Below are positions 1 to 4,909 of a stretch of DNA of 8,395 nt, piece by piece. A model generated the notes under the pieces. The model searched no databases and had not been told where the DNA came from. It saw only the letters and a list, made by a program, of their open reading frames with translations. Source of the stretch: Thiobacillus sp. UBA2186 (lineage in GTDB: Bacteria; Pseudomonadota; Gammaproteobacteria; Burkholderiales; Thiobacillaceae); assembly GCA_002327405.1 (NCBI GenBank), contig DCVO01000109.1, forward strand, positions 1 to 8,395. The letters are read 5' to 3'. The translations under genes and the position numbers were made by a program. Within the stretch, counting starts at the first letter, position 1, and every line of letters begins with the position of its first letter.

Positions 1-452
1 ACGATGTAGATCTCCTGCGCCTTGTTCTCGCGGATGGGCATGGCGAAGCCGCCGCACACCACGTCGCCGAGCACGTCGTAGGAAACGTAGTCGATGCCTT
101 CGTAAGCGCCTTCTTCTTCCAGGAAGTTGATGGAAGTGATCACGCCGCGGCCGGCACAGCCGACGCCGGGCTCGGGACCGCCGGACTCCACGCAGCGGAT
201 GTCCTTGTAGCCGATCTTCATCACGTCCTCGAGTTCGAGGTCTTCCACGCTGCCGGCTTCGGCGGCCAGGCTCAGGATGGTGTCCTGGGCCTTGGCGTGC
301 AGAATCAGGCGGGTGGAGTCGGCTTTGGGGTCGCAGCCGACGATGAGGATTTTTTGCCCCAGATCAGCCAGCGCAGCCAGCGTGTTCTGCGAGGTGGTGG
401 ACTTGCCGATGCCACCCTTGCCGTAAAAAGCGATTTGTCTCAGAGCAGACAT
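1..452 (-). CDS. nifH: Nitrogenase iron protein NifH (5' part; gene runs off the left edge)
   Basis: NifH is the homodimeric [4Fe-4S] ATPase that passes electrons to the MoFe protein. The first 150 codons are visible. Residues 11-18 form the P-loop GKGGIGKS, and GCDPKADSTR is at 39-48. Cluster ligands are C99 (GVGCAGRGV) and C133 (LGDVVCGGF). R102, in GCAGRG, matches the arginine that DraT ADP-ribosylates in other diazotrophs, and draT and draG lie in this same window. The start ATG at 450-452 is supported by a strong Shine-Dalgarno, AAGGAG at 459-464, and by the family's N-terminus (M-x-x-x-RQ-x-x-x-YGKGG). The gene is the first of its transcript and reads away from the rest of the window, so nifD and nifK would be expected just outside. 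The sigma-54/NifA promoter upstream predicts induction under nitrogen limitation and low oxygen. Identification is essentially certain; only the 3' half is missing. Confidence 0.98.
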   Translation of the reverse strand, partial: MSALRQIAFYGKGGIGKSTTSQNTLAALADLGQKILIVGCDPKADSTRLILHAKAQDTILSLAAEAGSVEDLELEDVMKIGYKDIRCVESGGPEPGVGCAGRGVITSINFLEEEGAYEGIDYVSYDVLGDVVCGGFAMPIRENKAQEIYI

Positions 453-597
453 GTGTATCTCCTTAAAAGTGAAAAAAATTCAAAATCCATTCGCCCTGGC
501 AGCAAGTACTCAGCCGATTCAAAATTCTGCTGCGCACCGTTTTTCTTCTTCTTCTCGATACGGATCCGGCAAAACATTTACTGCACGACCAGTACTC

Positions 598-613
598 AGC
601 AACGAGCGTGCCA
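598..613 (-). promoter_or_regulatory. Sigma-54 (-24/-12) promoter of nifH
   Basis: On the minus strand the sequence is TGGCACGCTCGTTGCT, a full match to TGGCACG-N4-TTGCW with the required GG-N10-GC spacing. It predicts transcription start near position 587 and a leader of about 135 nt before the nifH ATG. Confidence 0.93.
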
Positions 614-630
614 CCGTTGGAAAATGAAGA

Positions 631-643
631 TAACTTACTGTTT
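631..643 (-). promoter_or_regulatory. Possible IHF site in the nifH promoter
   Basis: On the plus strand TAACTTACTGTTT matches the reverse complement of the IHF consensus (YAANNNNYTGATW) except at one position. It lies in an A+T-rich stretch between the NifA sites and the -24 element, where IHF usually bends nif promoters. The consensus is loose, so this is supportive only. Confidence 0.5.
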
Positions 644-681
644 TAATTGTTTTTATTTGCAGGCGAGCATGCAGTGAAGCA

Positions 682-697
682 TGTTGCGAATGCGACA
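682..697. promoter_or_regulatory. NifA upstream activator site, nifH proximal
   Basis: TGT-TGCGAATGCG-ACA is a perfect TGT-N10-ACA NifA binding motif, centred about 100 bp upstream of the predicted nifH start of transcription. That is within the usual working distance for an enhancer of sigma-54 polymerase. Confidence 0.87.
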
Positions 698-711
698 ATG
701 GCAAAAACCCC

Positions 712-727
712 TGTAGAGAAGAGGACA
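712..727. promoter_or_regulatory. NifA upstream activator site, nifH distal
   Basis: TGT-AGAGAAGAGG-ACA is a second perfect TGT-N10-ACA motif. It starts 30 bp from the proximal site, about three helical turns, which would place two NifA units on the same face of the DNA. Confidence 0.82.
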
Positions 728-852
728 AGGAAGAAAGGTGGTTGAACTCTTGCTCCTCTCCCGCTCGCCGGGGGTTGGGAGGGGGTAATCGGTGCTAGTT
801 AGAAACGCCTTGGGCAGGCCGACAAAAGTCGCCGGGGGTAGCCCGGCAGCTA

Positions 853-884
853 GTTACTTTTCTTGCTTCGCCAAGAAAAGTAAC
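853..884. repeat. 13-bp-stem hairpin, left member of an inverted pair
   Basis: Arms 853-865 (GTTACTTTTCTTG) and 872-884 pair perfectly around a 6-nt loop. A related hairpin in the opposite orientation lies at 1271-1302. The two stems differ at two positions, and both arms have changed together so that pairing is kept. Confidence 0.85.
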
Positions 885-910
885 CAAAAGAAGGCGACCC
901 CGCTGTGCTG

Positions 911-933
911 CCCCGCCAAAAAACGTGGCGGGG
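911..933. repeat. GC-rich hairpin CCCCGCCA/TGGCGGGG
   Basis: Arms 911-918 and 926-933 are perfectly complementary around a 7-nt A-rich loop. It sits just after the GTTAC-type hairpin and is probably part of the same composite repeat. Confidence 0.75.
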
Positions 934-949
934 TAACCTCGGTCGAAGT

Positions 950-1020
950 CTTGAATTGGGCGGCTGCGGAACTCGCCCTTCGGGCTCAGACAGTCCTCGC
1001 CGTAAGACCCCCAATTCAAG
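950..1020. repeat. Inverted repeat CTTGAATTGGG enclosing a smaller hairpin
   Basis: CTTGAATTGGG at 950-960 is mirrored by CCCAATTCAAG at 1010-1020, with an inner GCCC-TTC-GGGC hairpin near 975-985. It probably forms the far part of the composite repeat that begins near 846. Confidence 0.75.
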
Positions 1021-1077
1021 CCCTCGCCCGAGGCAGCCCAGAGGGGGATTTAAAAGCAAAGTCCCCCCTCACCCTAG

Positions 1078-1100
1078 CCCTCTCCCGCGAGGGGAGAGGG
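1078..1100. repeat. Hairpin CCCTCTCCC/GGGAGAGGG
   Basis: Nine-bp arms at 1078-1086 and 1092-1100 flank a 5-nt loop. It resembles a widely dispersed intergenic repeat (recalled, not searched). No T-run follows, so a classic terminator is not supported. Confidence 0.75.
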
Positions 1101-1117
1101 GATGAAACACAAACAAG

Positions 1118-1137
1118 CCCCCCTTGATAAAGGGGGG
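1118..1137. repeat. Hairpin CCCCCCTT-GATA-AAGGGGGG
   Basis: Eight-bp arms surround the tetranucleotide GATA, followed by further G-runs (TTGGGGGGATT). This is a compact palindromic repeat adjoining the preceding hairpin. Confidence 0.75.
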
Positions 1138-1188
1138 TTGGGGGGATTCAGGTTTTGGGGGTTGAAGTTCCCCGTCTTTGCCGCCGCA

Positions 1189-1227
1189 GCCTGGAGCTTG
1201 CGGGCGGGCGGCGCGCAAGCTCCAGGC
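1189..1227. repeat. 14-bp-stem hairpin (GCCTGGAGCTTGCG)
   Basis: Arms 1189-1202 and 1214-1227 are perfectly complementary with an 11-nt G/C loop. This is the longest perfect stem in the repeat block outside the MITE ends. Confidence 0.8.
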
Positions 1228-1270
1228 CAAGGGAAGCCGAAGGCCGGCATAGCCGGGTCGTCTTTCTTTG

Positions 1271-1302
1271 GTTACTTTCTTTGACGAAGCAAAGAAAGTA
1301 AC
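1271..1302. repeat. 13-bp-stem hairpin, right member of the inverted pair
   Basis: Arms 1271-1283 (GTTACTTTCTTTG) and 1290-1302 pair perfectly. Read on the minus strand it aligns along all 32 nt with the hairpin at 853-884. The homology continues beyond the stem (CCAAAGAAAGACGACCC against CCAAAAGAAGGCGACCC), so these are two copies of one repeat in opposite orientation, about 390 bp apart. Confidence 0.85.
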
Positions 1303-1400
1303 TTGCCGCCGGTCAACCACCGGCTACCAGACTTTGAAACTAAGGAGATAGCTGGGACTAACCAAAGCCCCCTCACCCCTGCCCCTCCCTTGCAGGGCGC

Positions 1401-1422
1401 GTTCCGGCCTGCATGCCGGAAC
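1401..1422. repeat. Hairpin GTTCCGGC/GCCGGAAC
   Basis: Perfect 8-bp arms at 1401-1408 and 1415-1422 enclose a 6-nt loop. It belongs to a third repeat unit that spans about 1365-1520. Confidence 0.7.
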
Positions 1423-1433
1423 CGCTCGAGGGG

Positions 1434-1451
1434 CGCGGAGCATGCTCCGCG
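1434..1451. repeat. 18-bp perfect palindrome
   Basis: CGCGGAGCATGCTCCGCG is a perfect palindrome with no loop. It could be a protein-binding dyad or simply part of the repeat unit; nothing in the sequence decides this. Confidence 0.75.
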
Positions 1452-1494
1452 AAAACGAGCGAAGCGAAGTTTCGAGCTAGCGGCCATTCCCCGT

Positions 1495-1515
1495 CTCGCC
1501 CCGCGGAGGGGCGAG
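1495..1515. repeat. Hairpin CTCGCCCC/GGGGCGAG
   Basis: Eight-bp arms at 1495-1502 and 1508-1515 enclose a 5-nt loop, next to the left end of the MITE-like element. Confidence 0.7.
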
Positions 1516-1531
1516 GGGAATGATGCCTAAC

Positions 1532-1695
1532 TAGTGTCTCAACCCATAAGTTCGCGTACATGCCGAGACGCGCATCCGCGCGCCAAGTGCGCGAAGCGAA
1601 CCGCAGCCATAGCCGTAGCTATGGCGAGGATGAGCGACAAAGCAATCGGCGATGCGGGGCGCCGAACATAGCGAAACTTATGGGTTGAGACACTA
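1532..1695. mobile_element. MITE-like element with 22-23 bp terminal inverted repeats
   Basis: The ends are inverted copies: ACTAGTGTCTCAACCCATAAGTT at 1530-1552 is repeated in reverse complement at 1675-1697. About 160 bp lies between flanking TA dinucleotides at 1532-1533 and 1694-1695. Each end sits in a CTAG. A TA duplication within CTAG is typical of IS630/Tc1-mariner elements, so this may be a non-autonomous derivative; that assignment is an inference. There is no transposase and no open frame of note. An internal 8-bp hairpin lies at 1606-1625 (GCCATAGC/GCTATGGC, loop CGTA). The right end coincides with the TAG stop of the rrf2-like gene. Restoring the empty site (AACTAGTGACTC) leaves that stop intact, so the insertion would have been silent for the protein while separating the gene from its original downstream sequence. 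Confidence 0.7.
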
Positions 1696-2148
1696 GTGAC
1701 TCGCCAACCCCTGCGGCAAATCCGCCAGCCGGTACTGCCCGCTTTGCACGGCCTTGGCCAGATGCCTCAGCGTAATGCCGCCGAGGCAGGCATGGATGTC
1801 CTTCTTCACGACCTTCCAGTTGAGGTGCATGGGACAGGCGGTCTCGTCCTGGCAGGCCTTGAGCCCGAGCAGGCATTCCCGATCCACGCGCGGGCCGTCC
1901 GTCAGCAGCACGACTTCAAGCAGGTTGGCGTGCTCGGCGCCGCTTCGCAGGACGAATCCGCCGCGGCGTCCGCGCGTCGAATCCAGCAGCTGGCCGCGGC
2001 ACAGGCCCTGCAACACCTTGGCCATGTAAGGCGGTGACACGCCCAGATTGTGCGCGATATCGCGGCTGAGCACCGGCCGGCCGCCGGGCTGGGTGGCCAG
2101 GTAGATCAGCGCCTGGATGGCGTATTGGCTGGTGCGCGAAATAATCAT
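1693..2148 (-). CDS. Rrf2-family transcriptional regulator, likely Fe-S binding
   Basis: A 151-residue protein of usual Rrf2 length (IscR, NsrR and RirA type). The N-terminus MIISRTSQYAIQALIYLA is the classic start of the winged helix-turn-helix. The DNA-binding domain covers about 1-70, with LGVSPPYMAKVLQGL as recognition region (35-49) and RGRRGGF as wing (59-65). C92, C99 and C105 (C-X6-C-X5-C) plus H108 follow. In IscR the last ligand His also lies three residues after the third Cys, so an Fe-S cluster is likely. The start is the ATG at 2146-2148; an upstream in-frame ATG would add 26 residues with no family resemblance. The Shine-Dalgarno is weak (GGAAAA, 2160-2165). A sigma-54-type promoter lies about 30 bp upstream and shares NifA sites with the divergent receiver-draT operon. 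It could be a nif-specific redox or Fe-S sensor, but its targets cannot be read from the window. The TAG stop lies at the right end of the MITE-like element. Confidence 0.92.
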   Translation of the reverse strand: MIISRTSQYAIQALIYLATQPGGRPVLSRDIAHNLGVSPPYMAKVLQGLCRGQLLDSTRGRRGGFVLRSGAEHANLLEVVLLTDGPRVDRECLLGLKACQDETACPMHLNWKVVKKDIHACLGGITLRHLAKAVQSGQYRLADLPQGLASH

Positions 2149-2177
2149 GGCAATCGAAGTTTTCCGGTCGGGATACA

Positions 2178-2193
2178 AGCAACGCCTGTGCCA
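2178..2193 (-). promoter_or_regulatory. Sigma-54 promoter of the Rrf2-family gene
   Basis: On the minus strand TGGCACAGGCGTTGCT matches TGGCACG-N4-TTGCW with one mismatch and has GG-N10-GC spacing. Predicted transcription start is near 2168, giving a leader of about 20 nt. The NifA sites at 2258-2302 would lie about 97 and 127 bp upstream. Confidence 0.8.
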
Positions 2194-2257
2194 TGCGCGC
2201 AAACGCCCGCAATCACGCCATATCACGACTCTGATGTCCTGTTATGCGTTCCGGATT

Positions 2258-2273
2258 TGTCGCAAACCGTACA
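2258..2273. promoter_or_regulatory. NifA upstream activator site 1 in the divergent region
   Basis: TGT-CGCAAACCGT-ACA is a perfect TGT-N10-ACA motif. It lies between two divergent sigma-54-type promoters, about 117 bp upstream of the plus-strand start and about 97 bp upstream of the minus-strand start. Confidence 0.82.
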
Positions 2274-2286
2274 CGCCGGGGCGCAT

Positions 2287-2302
2287 TGTCAGACATCTCA
2301 CA
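2287..2302. promoter_or_regulatory. NifA upstream activator site 2 in the divergent region
   Basis: TGT-CAGACATCTC-ACA is a second perfect motif, starting 29 bp from site 1, nearly the same spacing as the pair upstream of nifH. It is about 88 bp from the plus-strand start and about 127 bp from the minus-strand start. Confidence 0.82.
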
Positions 2303-2356
2303 TGATCGGCGGCCCTGTTCCGCCAGCCGGGCCGCGTCCAGCCGCGGGCCGCTCGT

Positions 2357-2372
2357 CGGAACGCTTCTTGCT
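2357..2372 (+). promoter_or_regulatory. Sigma-54 promoter of the receiver-draT-draG operon
   Basis: CGGAACGCTTCTTGCT matches TGGCACG-N4-TTGCW with two mismatches and keeps the invariant GG-N10-GC. Predicted start is near 2383, about 26 nt before the ATG at 2409. It is the weakest of the three sigma-54 matches taken alone, but the two NifA sites at the right distance make it credible. Confidence 0.72.
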
Positions 2373-2408
2373 CTGCATTAAAGGCACAAGACACACGGGA
2401 GAAGAACG

Positions 2409-2831
2409 ATGCAAATCGGCGTAGAAACGGACAAGGCTGTGGACAACAAGCGCCTGTTCGTGGTGGCCAACGACGACGTCACGCGCATGGCGCTGCAGTT
2501 CATGCTGCACGACGAGAACGAGACCCACGACCTGCCCACCCTGGAAACGGCGTTCGACAAGAGCGCAGACTGGGAACCCGACCTGCTGCTGCTGGGCATC
2601 GACGTCGTCGCCGAGCGCGGAGTGGCAGTGTTGGGCCTCGTTCGCTCGCGCCTTCCCGGCACCAAGATCCTGGTGGTGGCGGATAACCGCGACGATCCGC
2701 TGCTGGCAGCCTGCCGGGGCGCCGGCATCGACGGCCAACTGATCAAGCCGCTCACCGTGGAAGAGACGCGCAGAAGGGTGGATGGATTGTTGGGCCGCAA
2801 GCGCGCGCCCATCCAGATTCACGCTGTTTAA
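2409..2831 (+). CDS. CheY-like receiver protein lacking the phospho-acceptor Asp
   Basis: A 140-residue single-domain protein with the alternating beta/alpha pattern of a response-regulator receiver and no output domain. The acidic pair is D22-D23 (VVANDDVTR). The strand that normally ends in the phosphorylated Asp reads PDLLLLGID, placing G63 at that position, with the nearest Asp, D65, two residues later. The conserved Lys is kept (K113 in LIKPLT). The usual Ser/Thr after strand 4 is replaced (ILVVADN, residues 87-93). It is therefore probably a pseudo-receiver that works by protein contact rather than phosphorylation. The start has a good Shine-Dalgarno (GGGAGAAG, 2397-2404). It is the first gene of the predicted NifA-controlled block, directly ahead of draT, so a role in controlling DraT/DraG or nitrogenase is a reasonable guess but not shown. 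I do not know a gene name for it. Confidence 0.82.
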   Translation: MQIGVETDKAVDNKRLFVVANDDVTRMALQFMLHDENETHDLPTLETAFDKSADWEPDLLLLGIDVVAERGVAVLGLVRSRLPGTKILVVADNRDDPLLAACRGAGIDGQLIKPLTVEETRRRVDGLLGRKRAPIQIHAV

Positions 2832-2839
2832 AAGCGATT

Positions 2840-2978
2840 AACCACGGGGGACACGGGGAACACGGGGGGGGAAGCCTGGAGCAGGAATACATGCCCATTC
2901 GAGGTCACGGCTTGCCTTCCGCTTTCCTGATGGAAAAGACAATGCAACATACAAGTCTTCCCCGTGTCCCCCGTGATC
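2840..2978. repeat. Repeat element A: CACGGGG-type inverted repeat before draT
   Basis: The left arm (2840-2870) contains three CACGGGG units in a row (ACCACGGGGGACACGGGGAA...). The right arm (about 2957-2978) contains two in inverse orientation. About 85 bp of unrelated sequence lies between. A second copy sits between draT and draG. The 172-bp gap between the receiver gene and draT is essentially this element plus a T-rich stretch. Transcription could continue through it, or the arms could form a hairpin that trims or attenuates the message. Confidence 0.8.
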
Positions 2979-3003
2979 ATGTTTTTCGTTTTTGTTTTAA
3001 ACA

Positions 3004-3822
3004 ATGAACATTGCGGCGCAGCGCGGGCACAGCAGCAACCTGGTGGGCATGCCCACGGGGCTGCTGGCGAGCGCGGCGTTCAACGACGACCCCCTGCCGC
3101 TGCACATCCGCGGCGTACATGAAAGCCATGCCCGGCTGTTCGGGCTGCTTGGCACTGCGAAAAGCCACGGCGAAGCGGCAAAAGTTTTTCAGGACTATAT
3201 GGACGAAACATTCGGTTTGCTGCAGCACAACGCCGGGGCGGCCGCGCCCCCCGTGCGGCGCTTTCGCGCCAGCTACTTGCGCCTCTTGAAGGGCTGGGGC
3301 TACGACTCCAACAGCCGCGAAGGCGCGGTGCTGAAAGGCTGGGCGGAGAGCCGCTTCGGCCTCTTCCCCACTTTCCACAAGACCGCGCTCACGCGCTTTG
3401 CCTCCACCGCCTGGTCGCGCTACGTGGAAGAAAAAATGGCCAGCCGCTTCCACAACAACAGCATCTACACGCAGCTCGACCTGCTGTACGAATTCTGCCA
3501 GTGGGCGCTTGCGCGCTGGTTCCGGCCCGGCCAGCACCAAGTCCGGCTGTATCGCGGCGTCAACGACTTCAGTGAGGACAGTCTTTTACAGGGACAAGCA
3601 CACCCGCGCAGCGGCCCGGTCAGGGTGCGGTTGAACAACGTGGTGTCCTTCACCGCGCACCGCAGCATCGCCTGCGAATTCGGCGACTACATCCTGGAGG
3701 CCCTGGTGCCCACGGCAAAGATCCTGTTCTTCAACGACCTGCTGCCGCACCACGCCCTCAAGGGCGAGGCCGAATACCTGGCCATCGGCGGCGATTATCG
3801 CGTCATGGTCAGCTATCTATAA
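3004..3822 (+). CDS. draT: NAD+-dinitrogen-reductase ADP-ribosyltransferase DraT
   Basis: DraT transfers ADP-ribose from NAD+ to a specific arginine of NifH and so switches nitrogenase off when ammonium rises or energy falls. The 272-residue length and the N-terminal block NLVGMPTGLLAS-AFNDD-PLPLHI-GV (about 12-38) are diagnostic. The R-S-E signature of arginine-type ADP-ribosyltransferases is visible: R184 in RLYRGV, S215-F-T in VVSFTAHRS, and E255-A-E257 in KGEAEYLAIGG near the C-terminus. An in-frame TAA lies just two codons before the ATG, so translation starts at 3004 or at the internal Met16. Neither has a visible Shine-Dalgarno; the leader is the T-rich edge of repeat element A. The target arginine is present in NifH at the left of the window, and draG follows. 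Expression is probably from the NifA/sigma-54 promoter at 2357. Confidence 0.95.
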   Translation: MNIAAQRGHSSNLVGMPTGLLASAAFNDDPLPLHIRGVHESHARLFGLLGTAKSHGEAAKVFQDYMDETFGLLQHNAGAAAPPVRRFRASYLRLLKGWGYDSNSREGAVLKGWAESRFGLFPTFHKTALTRFASTAWSRYVEEKMASRFHNNSIYTQLDLLYEFCQWALARWFRPGQHQVRLYRGVNDFSEDSLLQGQAHPRSGPVRVRLNNVVSFTAHRSIACEFGDYILEALVPTAKILFFNDLLPHHALKGEAEYLAIGGDYRVMVSYL

Positions 3823-3942
3823 CCACGGGGGACACGGGGAGCACGGGGGAAAAAGACTTGTTATATCCAGTCGGTCAAATTGGCTGCGAAAAATGAGGTT
3901 CCGGATTTGAGCATAAAAGCTTTCCCCGTGCTCCCCGTGGTT
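3821..3942. repeat. Repeat element B: CACGGGG-type inverted repeat between draT and draG
   Basis: The left arm (3821-3850, overlapping the draT stop codon) has three CACGGGG units. The right arm (3921-3942) is its inverse with two units (CCCCGTGCTCCCCGTGGTT). It is related to element A: both carry AAGACTTGT next to an arm. It fills nearly the whole 138-bp draT-draG gap and ends 18 bp before the draG start. Confidence 0.8.
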
Positions 3943-3960
3943 AAAGGTTTTTTTCATAAA

Positions 3961-4890
3961 GTGAAACAGGAAGACATATACAACCGCGCGCTCGGCGCCT
4001 ATCTCGGATTTGCAGTCGGCGACGCATTGGGCGCAACGGTGGAATTCATGACGCCAACCGAAATCCAGCACGGCTACGGCATGCACCGCGACATCGTCGG
4101 CGGCGGCTGGCTCAAGCTGAAGCCGGGCCAGATCACCGACGACACCCAGATGTCCATGGCGCTGGCACAGGCCATGATCGACAGCGGCGGCTGGAACGCA
4201 AAGGCGGCGGCCGACGGCTTCGTGGTCTGGCTCAAGTCCAAGCCGGCGGACGTGGGCAACACCTGTCGCCGCGGCATCCGCCGCTACATGGGCGACGGCA
4301 GTCTGGCAGGCCCTCCCAATGAAGGCGATGCCGGCAACGGCGCCTGCATGCGCAACCTGCCGGTGGCGCTGGCCACGCTCGATGACGACGAGGCCTACAC
4401 GCGCATCACGCTGGAACAGGCGCATTTCACCCACAACCACCCCTTGTCCGATGCCGCAACCCTGGCCGTGGGCAGGATGACGCGCGCCCTGATCCGCGGC
4501 GGCGGCATCAAGGCCTGCCGCATTGAAGCCAACAAGCTGATCGCTCAGCACCCGGTGTTCCGCTTCGAACCCTATCCCCGGCGCGCCTCGGGCTACATCG
4601 TCGATACGGTGCAGACCGTGCTGCACTACTTTTTCCGCACCGACGGTTTCGAATCCTGCGTGACCGAGGTGGTGAACCGCGGCGAGGACGCCGACACCAA
4701 CGGCGCGCTCGCCGGGATGCTCGCCGGCGCCGCCTACGGCGTGGCCGGCATCCCGAGCTACTGGCTGAAGAAGCTGGACAAGCGCGTCAAGACCCACATC
4801 GAGAAACAGACCGAGGCGCTGCTTGAAATCGCAGGCACAAGACTCAGGGGGCAAGATTCAAGTGGGAAGCCCCGGAACCCTGCTCCTTGA
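3961..4890 (+). CDS. draG: ADP-ribosyl-[dinitrogen reductase] glycohydrolase DraG
   Basis: DraG is a binuclear-metal hydrolase that removes ADP-ribose from the NifH arginine and reactivates nitrogenase. From the GTG at 3961 the protein has 309 residues. Motifs are GDALGATVEF with E28, GQITDDTQM with D60-D61, VGNTCRRGIRRYM, EGDAGNGA, HNHPLSD with H158, and RGEDADTNGALAGMLAGA with D243 and D245. This numbering matches Rhodospirillum rubrum DraG as I recall it, which supports the GTG start. An upstream TTG in the same frame would add 27 residues encoded by repeat element B and is unlikely. Ribosome binding is poor (AAAGG, 3943-3947, 13 nt away). The last 18 or so residues (from about 292) are read from repeat element C, so the C-terminus probably ended near 294 before the repeat arrived. 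The core looks complete and active. Confidence 0.95.
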   Translation: MKQEDIYNRALGAYLGFAVGDALGATVEFMTPTEIQHGYGMHRDIVGGGWLKLKPGQITDDTQMSMALAQAMIDSGGWNAKAAADGFVVWLKSKPADVGNTCRRGIRRYMGDGSLAGPPNEGDAGNGACMRNLPVALATLDDDEAYTRITLEQAHFTHNHPLSDAATLAVGRMTRALIRGGGIKACRIEANKLIAQHPVFRFEPYPRRASGYIVDTVQTVLHYFFRTDGFESCVTEVVNRGEDADTNGALAGMLAGAAYGVAGIPSYWLKKLDKRVKTHIEKQTEALLEIAGTRLRGQDSSGKPRNPAP

Positions 4891-4909
4891 ACCTTGTTAC
4901 TTGAATCTT
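4853..4909. repeat. Repeat element C: inverted repeat across the draG 3' end
   Basis: AAGATTCAAGT at 4853-4863 is mirrored by ACTTGAATCTT at 4899-4909 around a 35-nt loop that contains the draG stop codon. It fills the 26-bp draG gap and leaves no Shine-Dalgarno before the next ATG at 4917. Confidence 0.75.

Larger units (their letters stand above)
745..1525. repeat. Gene-free region dense in hairpins and dispersed-type repeats
   Basis: No credible gene is seen in this stretch of about 780 bp. Short open frames cross it on both strands, but they are low-complexity translations of the repeats. It holds at least ten separate inverted repeats, itemised below where they are clear, joined by G- and C-runs. 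Several units (the GTTACTTT hairpin, CCCTCTCCC-GGGAGAGGG, CCCCCCTT-GATA-AAGGGGGG) look like dispersed intergenic repeats I recall from many beta- and gammaproteobacterial genomes. That is memory, not a search. The block separates the nifH enhancer sites from the rrf2 gene and could end or insulate transcription, but the function is not shown. Confidence 0.75.

Noticed and set aside
297..677. Plus-strand open frame across the nifH start and promoter
   Set aside because: It is antisense to nifH and then reads through the sigma-54 promoter; no motif supports it.
792..1127. Small open frames on both strands in 790-1560
   Set aside because: They are made wholly of hairpin repeats, have no ribosome sites, and give low-complexity products.
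745..1525. CRISPR array
   Set aside because: The repeats are hairpins of different sequence and irregular spacing, not identical direct repeats with even spacers, and no cas gene is present.
2194..2257. IHF site in the divergent promoter region
   Set aside because: The best candidate around 2224-2236 has at least two mismatches to an already loose consensus, so it is not reported as a feature.
3880..3960. Upstream TTG start for draG adding 27 residues
   Set aside because: The added residues are encoded by repeat element B. The GTG at 3961 gives the expected N-terminus and motif numbering.
3817..4854. Long minus-strand open frame of 345 codons opposite draG
   Set aside because: It mirrors draG codon for codon, and its end is a translation of the CACGGGG repeat (NHGEHGE / CSPCPPWL). 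draG on the plus strand has every family motif.
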